Positions 8,655-16,902 of a stretch of 64,000 bases of DNA are shown here, in pieces. Both the position numbers and the translations under genes were made by a program. Below the pieces are notes generated by a model. The model had not been told where the DNA came from. It did not search any database and saw only the letters and a program-made list of their open reading frames with translations. This DNA is from Castellaniella sp040276085 (lineage in GTDB: Bacteria > Pseudomonadota > Gammaproteobacteria > Burkholderiales > Burkholderiaceae_B): positions 124,001 to 188,000 of the forward strand of contig NZ_JBELOK010000007.1 of assembly GCF_040276085.1 (NCBI RefSeq). The letters are read 5' to 3'. How positions within the stretch are numbered: the first letter of the stretch is position 1; each line of letters opens with the position of its first letter.

Positions 8655-10917
8655 CTGAAACCTCCAGAGTTTGCCATTTTAGGCGCAGGGCGTTGGTAAC
8701 GACAAAGACGCTGGACAAGGCCATTGCGCCGGCGCCCAGCATGGGCGAGAGCTGCAGGCCTGTCCAAGGATATAGTGCACCCGCAGCCACCGGGATGAGT
8801 GCCACGTTGTAGGCAAAGGCCCAGAACAGGTTTTGCTTGATGTTGCGCAAGGTAAGGCGCGACAGGCGCACCGCACGTGCCACAGATCCCAGGTCTTCGT
8901 TCATCAGGACGACGTCGGCGGATTCGATAGCGACGTCTGTCCCTTGGCCAATGGCGATCCCGACATCTGCTGTCGCCAGGGCGGGGGCGTCGTTGATGCC
9001 GTCACCCACAAAGGCCAGTGCACCCGTCTCTTGTTGCAAGTGGCGCAAGATCTCTGCCTTGTGTTCAGGCAGGGTTTGCGCGTGCACGATATCGATCCCC
9101 AGTGTTTTGGCAACCGCTAGTGCCGTCGAGCGATGATCGCCAGTGATCAAGGCGGTTTTCAGGCCCAGCGCGTGCAACTGCCGGATAGCCGCAGCGGCAC
9201 TGGGCCGGATCGTATCGGCAACGGCCAAAATCCCCGCCAGATGGCCATCACAGGCAGCGAGAAAAACGGTTTTTCCTTGTGATGCCAGCGCTTCCACCTG
9301 TGTTTGCACTGAGTCGGACACGGCGATATCCCGCCCCTGCATCAAGGCGATATTACCTAGCAGCCACGTGCCGGAACTCAGACGACCCTGTACACCGGCG
9401 CCCGTCAATGTAGCGAACTCGCTGACCTTGTCCAGTGTCAGGTGGTCGTGCTCGGCAGCTTCCGTGATTGCCTTGCCGATGGGGTGCTCGGACGCACTCT
9501 GTATTGAGGCGACCGCCTGCAGCAGACGGGTGTCGTCCCAGGCACCCAGCGGCTTGATATCGCTCAGTGCAGGCCGCCCCTGGGTAAGTGTGCCGGTTTT
9601 ATCAAAAGCCACTACCCGTGCATTGCGCAAGCGCTGGAGGGCGTCACCTTGACGAAACACAATCCCCTGGCCGGCCGCCCGGCCTGTTGCAACCATGATT
9701 GAAATCGGTGTGGCCAGCCCCATCGCGCAGGGGCAGGCGATAATCAGCACAGCCACTCCCGCGATCAATGCGTGCGCCAGTTGTGGTGTGGGCCCCCACA
9801 TCAGCCAGGCTAAAAACGCCAGCACAGCCAGCAGCATCACTGCTGGCACAAACCATCCGGTTACCCGATCCACCATCCGCTGAATCGGCAATTTCGAGCC
9901 TTGCGCCTGTTCGACCATCCGGATGATGTGTGCCAGGACAGTGTCCGCACCCACCTGGGTGGCCTGAAACTCCAGGCTGCCGCGTGTATTGATCGTCCCG
10001 CCAATCAGCGGATCGCCGCTGCGGCGTGTCACGGGCATGGGCTCACCCGTGATCATCGACTCATCCACCCAGGACTCACCCTCTGTGACCAGGCCATCTA
10101 CAGGGATTTTCTCGCCAGGTCGTACACGGATGTGATCACCCACAGACAGTTGGTCGATGGGATGCTCTGACCAGTGCCCGTCGCGCAGAACCCATGCTGT
10201 TCGGGGCTGAAGATTAAGCAGCTGTCGGATCGCCGATCCGGCACGGCCTCTGGCCCTGGCTTCAAGCCAGCGGCCCAGCAAGATCAGTGTGGTGACGACT
10301 GCTGCGGCTTCGAAGTACAGGTGCCTTGAGGCCTCAGGGAAGATGGCTGGCGCAAACGTAACCAGCGTGGAATATAGCCAGGCGCTGCCGGCGCCCAGCG
10401 CCACCAGCGTATTCATGTCGGGGCCCAGATGCCACAATGCCTTGAAGCCTCGGCTGAAAAATTGCCGGCCAGGGCCGGCCAGCACGGCAGTGGCCAAGAC
10501 AAACTGGCCAATTGCCAGGGTCTGCCCCGAGACCGCATTTTGCACAAAGTGGTGCACAGCAGGGATCAGGTGTCCGCCCATTTCAACCAAAAATACAGGC
10601 AGTGTCAGCACCAGTGCTATCCAGAAGCGCAGGCCTGCGGCGTGGTATTCCTCTTCTGCCGGTACATTACGGTTGCGGGTTTCGGGAGTCCGGACAGTGG
10701 CTCCGTAACCTCTTTTTTTGACGGCAGCCAGCAGCGCCTCGGGGGCTGCCCCCTCGGGCGTCAGGGTGACGTGAGCACTGCGGGTCGCCAGATTGACGCT
10801 GGCTTGGGCTACCCCGGGTACTTTGCTCAGGGCGGTTTCTACCCGGCGGACACAGGATGCACAGGTCATACCCTCAATATCGAGATCAAGGGTTTTTGAG
10901 AGGGCATTCATTACCAA
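8641..10917 (-). CDS. copA: Copper-exporting P1B-type ATPase
   Basis: Pumps Cu(I) out of the cytoplasm. The 758-aa protein has one N-terminal heavy-metal domain with MTCASC (Cys19, Cys22), then eight membrane helices. The actuator loop holds ITGEP at 289-293. The membrane metal site CPC is at residues 395-397 (IIACPCAMGLATP). The phosphorylation motif DKTGTLTQ starts at Asp439, HP is within SEHPIGKAI, and the hinge is VGDGINDAPAL. ATG at 10917 or 10911 could be used (MVMNAL). It is divergent from copZ across a 136-bp region with MerR-type promoters and followed by cueR. The CPC motif and neighbours support copper, or silver, as substrate. Confidence 0.96.
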   Translation of the reverse strand: MVMNALSKTLDLDIEGMTCASCVRRVETALSKVPGVAQASVNLATRSAHVTLTPEGAAPEALLAAVKKRGYGATVRTPETRNRNVPAEEEYHAAGLRFWIALVLTLPVFLVEMGGHLIPAVHHFVQNAVSGQTLAIGQFVLATAVLAGPGRQFFSRGFKALWHLGPDMNTLVALGAGSAWLYSTLVTFAPAIFPEASRHLYFEAAAVVTTLILLGRWLEARARGRAGSAIRQLLNLQPRTAWVLRDGHWSEHPIDQLSVGDHIRVRPGEKIPVDGLVTEGESWVDESMITGEPMPVTRRSGDPLIGGTINTRGSLEFQATQVGADTVLAHIIRMVEQAQGSKLPIQRMVDRVTGWFVPAVMLLAVLAFLAWLMWGPTPQLAHALIAGVAVLIIACPCAMGLATPISIMVATGRAAGQGIVFRQGDALQRLRNARVVAFDKTGTLTQGRPALSDIKPLGAWDDTRLLQAVASIQSASEHPIGKAITEAAEHDHLTLDKVSEFATLTGAGVQGRLSSGTWLLGNIALMQGRDIAVSDSVQTQVEALASQGKTVFLAACDGHLAGILAVADTIRPSAAAAIRQLHALGLKTALITGDHRSTALAVAKTLGIDIVHAQTLPEHKAEILRHLQQETGALAFVGDGINDAPALATADVGIAIGQGTDVAIESADVVLMNEDLGSVARAVRLSRLTLRNIKQNLFWAFAYNVALIPVAAGALYPWTGLQLSPMLGAGAMALSSVFVVTNALRLKWQTLEVSDARS

Positions 10918-10940
10918 CTCCAGTTATTTACCATGATTGT

Positions 10941-10971
10941 AGGATCAGGCTTGCCCTAAGGGTAAGGTCAA
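10941..10971 (-). promoter_or_regulatory. CueR-type promoter of copA
   Basis: On the minus strand the -35 TTGACC (10966-10971) is followed by exactly 19 bases and then GATCCT (10941-10946). The spacer TTACCCTTAGGGCAAGCCT is an imperfect dyad (CCTTACCC / GGGCAAGC). This matches the layout of the E. coli copA promoter, where CueR binds an over-long 19-bp spacer. The TATA-like TACAAT just downstream gives an alternative -10 but with 24-bp spacing. Confidence 0.75.
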
Positions 10972-10997
10972 TCACGAGATTCTATGCCCTGGCAAGC

Positions 10998-11028
10998 TTG
11001 AGCCTGCCACAGCGTCAAGGTTTAAGAT
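10998..11028 (+). promoter_or_regulatory. CueR-type promoter of copZ
   Basis: TTGAGC (10998-11003), a 19-base spacer CTGCCACAGCGTCAAGGTT and TAAGAT (11023-11028). The 19-bp spacing and the right half-site AAGGTT are as in CueR operators; the left half-site is weaker (5 of 8 positions symmetric). It would place copZ and the reductase behind it under the same copper sensor as copA. Confidence 0.6.
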
Positions 11029-11053
11029 AGGGCATTCGTCACAGGAGTCCTCC

Positions 11054-11257
11054 ATGAAAACAGAATTGATCGTCTCAGACATGACCTGCAATCATTGTGT
11101 GCAAACCATTACCCAAGCGGTCCAGGCGATTGCGCCGGATGCCAAGGTACAGGCCGATTTGCCGACGCATCGCGTCACGGTAGAATCTGCCAGCGTCCAA
11201 GGCGACGCGGTGCTAGCTGCCGTTCTTGATGCCGATTACGATGCCCGGCTAGCCTAA
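11054..11257 (+). CDS. copZ: CopZ-like copper chaperone (heavy-metal-associated domain)
   Basis: A 67-aa single HMA-domain protein with the metal-binding motif MTCNHC (Cys12, Cys15) and the expected ferredoxin-like pattern ending in a DADYDARLA stretch. It probably carries Cu(I) in the cytoplasm and passes it to the N-terminal domain of CopA. A ribosome site (AGGAG at 11043-11047) lies upstream. It is divergent from copA, and only 15 nt separate its stop from the following disulfide reductase gene, so those two are very likely one transcript. Confidence 0.92.
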   Translation: MKTELIVSDMTCNHCVQTITQAVQAIAPDAKVQADLPTHRVTVESASVQGDAVLAAVLDADYDARLA

Positions 11258-11272
11258 AGAAAAGGGGGCTTC

Positions 11273-12661
11273 ATGACCCAGATAATCAAGTGTGATGTTG
11301 CCATCGTGGGCGCCGGTTCGGCTGGCTTGCCTGCTTACCGTGAGGTCGTCAAAGCTGGGCTCAAACCATTGCTGATTGAAGCTGGCCCGCACGGCACCAT
11401 GTGCGCGCGGGTGGGTTGTATGCCGTCAAAACTGCTGATTGCCGCCGCCGAAGCTGCTGCGTCAGTTAGGCACGCGCCAGGTTTTGGCGTCCAGGCTGCT
11501 CCGCCTGTCATTGATGGCGAGGCTGTCATGGAACGGGTTCGCCGCGAAAGAGACCGGTTTGTAGGCTTTGTGGTCGAAGATGTTCAGGCCATGCCACCTG
11601 AGCACCGGTTAGATGCTCGGGTCGAGTTTGTGCGGGATGGGGTGCTGAAAAGCGACCAAGGGCACGAGATCCATGCCTCGCGCGTCGTGCTGGCTACAGG
11701 TACCCAGCCGGTGATCCCTGAGATCTATCAGCCCTTGGGCAAGCTTGCCATCGTCAACGATGACGTCTTCGACTGGCAAACCCTGCCAAGCAGTGTGCTG
11801 CTGGTGGGTTCAGGTGTCATAGGGGTCGAGCTCGGTCTGGCTCTGGCTCGATTAGGGGTGCGGGTACGCGTCCTTAATCGCTCAAAAAGCTTTGCGCACC
11901 TGGCAGACGCTGCTGTGCGGCAGGCAGCACTGGATATCCTCGGCCCCGAGCTCAATCTGGTACAGGATGCCCAGGTAAGCTCTGTGCGCAAAGAAGGCGT
12001 GCAGGCCGTGGTGGGCTGGACAGTCAATGGTGGTCCTGAGGTTCAGGAATCTTTCGATTATGTCCTGCTGACTGCCGGCCGGGCACCGGCACTGGCCGGC
12101 CTCCACCTCGAGCGCACAGGCCTGAAGCTCAACGAGCGTGGAGCGCCCGTGATCAACCCGGATACCTTGCAGGCTTCGGGGCAGCCGGTGTTTTTGGCTG
12201 GCGACGTCACCGGTCGCCATGCCATCCAGCACGAGGCGTCCGACGATGGCCGTCTGGCGGGGCGTAATGCAGCCTTGTGGCCCAACGTTCAGGCAGGCTC
12301 GCGGCGGGCTCCCATGGCGGTGGTGTTCAGCAATCCCCAGATCGTCCAGGTAGGGGGGGGGTTCTCTCAGTTTGACCCAGACTCGATGGCGATTGGTGCT
12401 GTCGACTGGACGCGCCAGGGACGTTCTCGCGTGATGTTGCGTAATCAGGGCTTGCTGCATGTGTATATGCGTCGATCCGACCAGCGTTTCATGGGGGCCG
12501 AAATGGTTGGCCCGGATGCAGAGCATGTGGCACATTTACTGGCCTGGGCGTTGCAGATGCAGTTGTCTGTCCCGCAGATGCTGATGCTGCCGTTTTATCA
12601 TCCCACCATCGAAGAAGGGGTGCGCACGGCCCTGCGGGATGCCGTCAGGGGCGCTGTTTAG
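11273..12661 (+). CDS. FAD-dependent pyridine nucleotide-disulfide oxidoreductase (Lpd/MerA superfamily)
   Basis: A 462-aa two-dinucleotide-fold flavoprotein related to dihydrolipoyl dehydrogenase. FAD motif GAGSAG is at 13-18, the redox-active pair Cys44/Cys49 is in MCARVGCMPSK, the NAD(P)H motif is GSGVIGVELG near 179, the second FAD motif ends FLAGDVTG, and the C-terminal interface contains HPTIEE in place of the HPHPTxSE of true dihydrolipoyl dehydrogenases. It lacks the terminal vicinal Cys-Cys of mercuric reductase. The dedicated E3 of pyruvate dehydrogenase is elsewhere (23006-24829), so this is probably not an E3. Its place behind copZ suggests a copper- or thiol-stress reductase, which is inference. 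Codons 361-363 form an uninterrupted G9 run. Confidence 0.88.
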   Translation: MTQIIKCDVAIVGAGSAGLPAYREVVKAGLKPLLIEAGPHGTMCARVGCMPSKLLIAAAEAAASVRHAPGFGVQAAPPVIDGEAVMERVRRERDRFVGFVVEDVQAMPPEHRLDARVEFVRDGVLKSDQGHEIHASRVVLATGTQPVIPEIYQPLGKLAIVNDDVFDWQTLPSSVLLVGSGVIGVELGLALARLGVRVRVLNRSKSFAHLADAAVRQAALDILGPELNLVQDAQVSSVRKEGVQAVVGWTVNGGPEVQESFDYVLLTAGRAPALAGLHLERTGLKLNERGAPVINPDTLQASGQPVFLAGDVTGRHAIQHEASDDGRLAGRNAALWPNVQAGSRRAPMAVVFSNPQIVQVGGGFSQFDPDSMAIGAVDWTRQGRSRVMLRNQGLLHVYMRRSDQRFMGAEMVGPDAEHVAHLLAWALQMQLSVPQMLMLPFYHPTIEEGVRTALRDAVRGAV

Positions 12662-12677
12662 GCAGAGTAGTGTCTGG

Positions 12678-12696
12678 GGCCACCCATCGGGTGGCC
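12678..12696. terminator. Hairpin between convergent genes, probable bidirectional terminator
   Basis: Perfect 8-bp stem GGCCACCC / GGGTGGCC with a 3-nt loop, in the 39-bp gap where the plus-strand reductase and the minus-strand sco gene converge. A short T-rich stretch (TTATTT) follows on the plus side at 12701, a few bases late for a classical intrinsic terminator. Confidence 0.55.
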
Positions 12697-12700
12697 AGCC

Positions 12701-13306
12701 TTATTTAAGCATGGGCCGAATCGCAGCCAGAAGGTCTTCCTGCGATTCGCTGTCGGAGGCCAGCCAGCTTGCATGCCCTGTTTGATCAAAGGCGTAGATC
12801 CCGCGGCTGTGAGAAACCTCGTAGGGGGCGTCTGGGTGTGCCGGATCGGGGGCTGCAATCTGGTAGGCAACGCGGTATCGTCGCGCCAGGCTGGCAATGG
12901 CGGTCTCGTTGCCGGTCAGGCCGATGGCATGGCGGTCGAATTGATCGACATACGCCTGCAGCATGTCGGGCGTGTCCCGGTGGGGGTCTACGCTGACAAA
13001 TAAAATCCGCACCTGGTCGGCGCCCGGGCCCAGGGCCTCGGTTACCTGGGCCAATTGCGCCATGGTTGTGGGGCAGATGTCAGGACAGCTGGCATAGCCA
13101 AAAAACATCAGCACCACCTTGCCCTCAAAATCCTTTTGCGTCAGCGTCACGCCCCCTGCACCCTGCAAGCTGAATTGGAGATCAGGCAGAAACCCCCTCA
13201 CGGGGTGCACGGCCGCCAGCACCAGACCGGTGCCCGCCAGCCACAATAGCAACCCCGCGCCCAGGCGGCGCAGCATATTCAGGAGGGGTTGCGGGCGCAT
13301 GGGCAT
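12701..13306 (-). CDS. SCO1/SenC-family copper chaperone
   Basis: Membrane-anchored periplasmic thioredoxin-fold protein that delivers copper to the Cu-A site of cytochrome c oxidase or keeps its thiols reduced. The N-terminal hydrophobic segment is at about 11-33. The copper ligands are Cys74 and Cys78 in SCPDICP and His166 in EVSHSRGIYAFD. VSVDPHRDTP is the usual conserved loop. At 201 aa it is normal length. It starts 3 nt after the prlC stop, so it is the last gene of the kinase-regulator-folD-prlC operon, and it converges on the copper cluster. No oxidase subunits are in the window. Confidence 0.92.
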   Translation of the reverse strand: MPMRPQPLLNMLRRLGAGLLLWLAGTGLVLAAVHPVRGFLPDLQFSLQGAGGVTLTQKDFEGKVVLMFFGYASCPDICPTTMAQLAQVTEALGPGADQVRILFVSVDPHRDTPDMLQAYVDQFDRHAIGLTGNETAIASLARRYRVAYQIAAPDPAHPDAPYEVSHSRGIYAFDQTGHASWLASDSESQEDLLAAIRPMLK

Positions 13307-13309
13307 CTT

Positions 13310-15391
13310 TCAGGCCTCGATCAGCCCGCTGTGGCGCAGCAAGGCCTCTATAGAAGGGTCGCGGCCACGAAATGCCCGAAATGACTCAGCCGCCGGCCGT
13401 GATCCACCCACAGCAATGACCTCATCCAGATAGCGTCGGCAGGTGTCGGGATGGAAGACATTGCGTGTCCCATCCTCGAGTGTTTGTGCGTGCTCTTCAA
13501 AGGCGCCAAAGGCATCCGAGGACAGAACCTCCGCCCACTTGTAGCTGTAGTAACCGGCCCCGTAGCCGCCGGCAAACAGGTGCGAAAACCCATGTGGAAA
13601 CCGGTGCCAGGCGGGGGGAATCAGCAGAGCGACTTCCTGACGCACCTGGTCGAGTGTGTCCAGCACCGCGCTGATGGAAAGGCCGTGATCGTGCGTATGG
13701 ATCAAGAGGTCGAAGAGTGCGAATTCGACTTGGCGCAGCGTTTGCAGGCCACTTTGGAAGTTGCGGGCAGCCGTCATTTTGTCAAACAGCTCGCGCGGCA
13801 GAGACTCGCCGGTATCGACGTGCCGCGTGAGGGATTTGAGGACTCCCCATTCCCAGCAGAAATTCTCCATGAACTGCGAGGGGAGTTCGATGGCATCCCA
13901 TTCGACTGCGACAAATGCTGAGGCGCCGGGGTCGTCAACGCGTGAGAGCAGGGTGTGCATGGCATGACCACTTTCGTGGAATAACGTGATGACTTCATCA
14001 TGCGTCAGCAAGGCATCACGGCCTTCCTGGGGGGCAGAAAAATTGCATGTCAGCCACGCCAGGGGGCGGTGCAGGGTTTTGCCGTGGCGTCTGCGATTGC
14101 GCTCGCTGTCCACCCAGGCGCCGCCCTGTTTGCCTGCCCGGGCATACAAATCCATGCCCAGGCGCCCAAGCTCCTGGTCTTGATCGTCCAGTACGCGGAA
14201 GATCTGGGCGTCAGGATGCCAAGTGGGTGCGTCGCAGGCTTGCAAGTGCACGCCGAATAGCGTGTGGATGACTTCAAACAGGCCCTTCAACACCTGGGAT
14301 TCGGTGAAATAGGGGCGCAAGGCTTCGTCAGAGTACGCATATCGCTGCTCGCGCAGGCGTTCGGAGGCAAAGGCGATATCCCAGGGCTCCAGCGTGTCCA
14401 GCCCGAGCTCCCGGGCGGCAAACTCGCGCAGTTCTTGCAGATCATGCTGGGCACTGGGGCGTGCCCGGGCAGCCAGTTGGTGCAGAAAATCGAGTACCTG
14501 TGGCGCACTGTCCGCCATCCGGGTTTCAAGGCGCAGGGCGGTGTAGTTTGGATAACCCAGCAAGCCGGCTTCTTCTGCGCGCAGTGCCAATAGGGATTCG
14601 ATGGATTCGGAGTTATCAAACGCTATGTCGCCTTGGTCGGATGCGCGGGTGCCATATGCCCGATAGAGTGTCTGGCGTAGCTCACGATCCTGGGCGTATT
14701 GCATGACCGGCAAATAGCAGGGCATGTGCAGCGTCAGCTTCCAGCCGCTTTCGCTGGTGGACTGCGCCTGTTGGCGTGCCTGCGCAATCACCTGCTCGGG
14801 CAGGCCCTTGAGGCGGGACTCATCCGTAATCAGGAGTGTCCAGCCGTCAGTGGCATCCATGACGTTTTCGGAGAACTTCTGGGATACCTGAGCCTGGAGG
14901 TCGGCGTTGCGGGCATAGGTGTCCCGGGCTGCGTCTTGCAGTTCGACTCCGCTAAGACGGAAGTCTCGCAAAGCGAGGTCTACGATGCGTTGGCGTGTGG
15001 CGCCCAGTTGCGCATAAGCGGGGCTGTTGGCCAAGGCCTGGTATCGCTGATAAAGCCCCCGATGCAGACCGACCCAGGTTGAAAACTCGCTGACCAGCGG
15101 CAGGCAGCTGTTATAAGCCGCGCGCAGCTCGGGCGTATTGACCACGCTATTAAGATGGCCGGCAATCGACCAGGCACGGTGCAGCCGCTCTGATGGGGTT
15201 TCGATTGCCTCGACGAGATTTTCCCAGTTTGGTGGCTGGGGACAATCGGCTGCAACGTCGACTGCCGCGCGAGTGGCGGAGATCAGCTCGCGGATTGCAG
15301 GCTCGATATGCTCAGGCTTGACTGCAGCATAGTCGACGTAAGCCTCGGCCGGAACGAGGAGGGGATTCTCGGCAAACGTTTGCGTTGTCAT
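13310..15391 (-). CDS. prlC: Oligopeptidase A (M3 family metallopeptidase)
   Basis: Cytoplasmic zinc endopeptidase that degrades signal peptides and other short peptides. The zinc motif HESGH lies around residue 470-475, with the third ligand in the downstream EWDAIELPSQFMENFCWE segment. The conserved GYGAGYYSYKWAEV block is near the C-terminus. About 693 aa from ATG 15391; an in-frame GTG at 15400 is also possible and neither has a strong ribosome site. It sits 30 nt after folD and 3 nt before sco in a five-gene minus-strand operon. Confidence 0.95.
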   Translation of the reverse strand: MTTQTFAENPLLVPAEAYVDYAAVKPEHIEPAIRELISATRAAVDVAADCPQPPNWENLVEAIETPSERLHRAWSIAGHLNSVVNTPELRAAYNSCLPLVSEFSTWVGLHRGLYQRYQALANSPAYAQLGATRQRIVDLALRDFRLSGVELQDAARDTYARNADLQAQVSQKFSENVMDATDGWTLLITDESRLKGLPEQVIAQARQQAQSTSESGWKLTLHMPCYLPVMQYAQDRELRQTLYRAYGTRASDQGDIAFDNSESIESLLALRAEEAGLLGYPNYTALRLETRMADSAPQVLDFLHQLAARARPSAQHDLQELREFAARELGLDTLEPWDIAFASERLREQRYAYSDEALRPYFTESQVLKGLFEVIHTLFGVHLQACDAPTWHPDAQIFRVLDDQDQELGRLGMDLYARAGKQGGAWVDSERNRRRHGKTLHRPLAWLTCNFSAPQEGRDALLTHDEVITLFHESGHAMHTLLSRVDDPGASAFVAVEWDAIELPSQFMENFCWEWGVLKSLTRHVDTGESLPRELFDKMTAARNFQSGLQTLRQVEFALFDLLIHTHDHGLSISAVLDTLDQVRQEVALLIPPAWHRFPHGFSHLFAGGYGAGYYSYKWAEVLSSDAFGAFEEHAQTLEDGTRNVFHPDTCRRYLDEVIAVGGSRPAAESFRAFRGRDPSIEALLRHSGLIEA

Positions 15392-15421
15392 GAGCGGCAC
15401 ATGGGGGCGGTTGCCCTGATT

Positions 15422-16276
15422 TCAAGACTGTGCAGTGCGTTCCGCTGCTTCAATTGTATTGACCAGCAACATGGCGATGGTCATGGGGCCTACTCCACCA
15501 GGAACCGGTGTAATGGCGCCGGCCACCTGAGAAGCCGACGGAAAGTCGACATCACCAGTCAGTTTGCCCGAGGGTAGACGGTTGATGCCCACATCGATCA
15601 CGACGGCGCCGGGCTTGACCATATCGCCCTGGACAATGCCGGGCTTGCCTGTGGCAACCACCAGAACGTCCGCCCGGCGGGCTTGTGCACCAAGATCCCG
15701 GGTTTTGGAATTGCACAAGGTAACCGTAGCACCTGCCGCCAGCAGCAGCATGGCCATGGGTTTGCCCACAATATTGCTGGCACCTACGATGACTGCTTCT
15801 GCACCCCTTAATGGGACGTTTTCAGCCTCGAGCATTTTCATCACACCATAAGGTGTGCATGGTAGAAACCGCGGCCGTCCCGTCATTAGCAAGCCGGCGT
15901 TGCTGATGTGAAAACCGTCCACGTCCTTGGCAGCGCTGATAGCTTCGATCACCAGTCCGGTGTCGATGTGGCCAGGCAAGGGCAGCTGCACCAGGATGCC
16001 GTGAATGGCTGGATCCTGGTTGAGTGTGTCAATCACGTCGAGAAGTTCTCCCTCGGAGGTGTCTTCTCCCAGGGGGATTACCCGCGACAGCATGCCGGCT
16101 GCTTCGCAGGCAGCGGCCTTGTTGCGCACATACACTTGAGAGGCGGGATTTTCGCCCACCAGAACAACGGCCAGCCCGGGTGTTACGCCGTGCTGCTTAA
16201 GGGCTTGAACGCGCGTGGCAACATCTGCGCGAACGTGTGCAGCCAGTGCTTTGCCGTCGATGATGCGGGCGGTCAT
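15422..16276 (-). CDS. folD: Bifunctional methylenetetrahydrofolate dehydrogenase / cyclohydrolase
   Basis: Interconverts 5,10-methylene- and 10-formyl-tetrahydrofolate with NADP+. The 284-aa length is normal. Catalytic YVRNK is near residue 50 (SQVYVRNKAAACE), followed by QLPLPGHID, DVDGFH, PCTPYGVMKML and the NADP site VGASNIVGKPMA. The C-terminal PVPGGVGPMTIAMLL block is complete. The ATG overlaps the stop of the upstream response regulator (ATGA), which makes an essential one-carbon enzyme the third gene of a signalling operon. Confidence 0.97.
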   Translation of the reverse strand: MTARIIDGKALAAHVRADVATRVQALKQHGVTPGLAVVLVGENPASQVYVRNKAAACEAAGMLSRVIPLGEDTSEGELLDVIDTLNQDPAIHGILVQLPLPGHIDTGLVIEAISAAKDVDGFHISNAGLLMTGRPRFLPCTPYGVMKMLEAENVPLRGAEAVIVGASNIVGKPMAMLLLAAGATVTLCNSKTRDLGAQARRADVLVVATGKPGIVQGDMVKPGAVVIDVGINRLPSGKLTGDVDFPSASQVAGAITPVPGGVGPMTIAMLLVNTIEAAERTAQS

Positions 16277-16902
16277 GAGTGGGTTTCCTCGGCGCGGGTG
16301 AGAGCGATTTTCATTAGATCAGCCACGGTGGTGACTTCAAGTTTTTCCATGATGTTGGCCCGGTGCGCTTCGACCGTTTTTATGCTGATGTTCAGGTCGC
16401 CGGCAATCTGTTTGTTGAGGCGGCCTGCCACGATGCGCTCAAGTACCTGCTGTTCGCGTGCGGTAAGACGACCCAGCACGGCCTGTTGATCGCGTTGCAC
16501 CTGAGCCTCGCGGACTTTTTCGGTGGCCTGCTCGAGCATCCCGGCCACGATACGACGCAAATCGGCTTCGTTAAAGGGTTTTTCGAGGAAATCGACGGCA
16601 CCCTTTTTCATCGTGGAAACAGCCATGGGAACATCGCCGTGGCCGGTAATGAAGACGATTGGCAGCGGCGCCTTGCGCGCGATCAGCGTCTCTTGCAGCT
16701 CGAGGCCGCTCATGCCGGGCATGCGCACGTCTGCAATCAGGACGGCCACTTGGTCTGGGTTATAGGCGTCAAGAAATTCTTCTGCCCCAGCATAGCTGCG
16801 AACTGAATAACCGTTGGCTTCGAGCAGCCAGCGTAGAGAATCCCTGACGGCTTCATCGTCATCAACGATGTAAATAATGCTGGAGAGCTGGGGATCTGTC
16901 AT
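16273..16902 (-). CDS. Two-component response regulator, FixJ/NarL class
   Basis: DNA-binding response regulator of 209 aa. The receiver domain has the acidic pocket VDDDEA (14-19), phosphoacceptor Asp58 (IADVRMPGMSG), the conserved Thr (FITGHGD) and Lys (FLEKPF). A linker helix follows, then a LuxR-type helix-turn-helix (LTAREQQVLERI ... SIKTVEAHRANIMEKL) near 145-205. It overlaps the kinase gene upstream and folD downstream by 4 nt each. The pair is divergent from aceE, so it may regulate that promoter; the target itself is not shown by the sequence. Confidence 0.93.
   Translation of the reverse strand: MTDPQLSSIIYIVDDDEAVRDSLRWLLEANGYSVRSYAGAEEFLDAYNPDQVAVLIADVRMPGMSGLELQETLIARKAPLPIVFITGHGDVPMAVSTMKKGAVDFLEKPFNEADLRRIVAGMLEQATEKVREAQVQRDQQAVLGRLTAREQQVLERIVAGRLNKQIAGDLNISIKTVEAHRANIMEKLEVTTVADLMKIALTRAEETHS

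Noticed and set aside
11273..12661. Naming the reductase lpdA or merA
   Set aside because: It lacks the HPHPTxSE motif of E3 and the C-terminal Cys pair of mercuric reductase; a true E3 is encoded in the pyruvate dehydrogenase operon.
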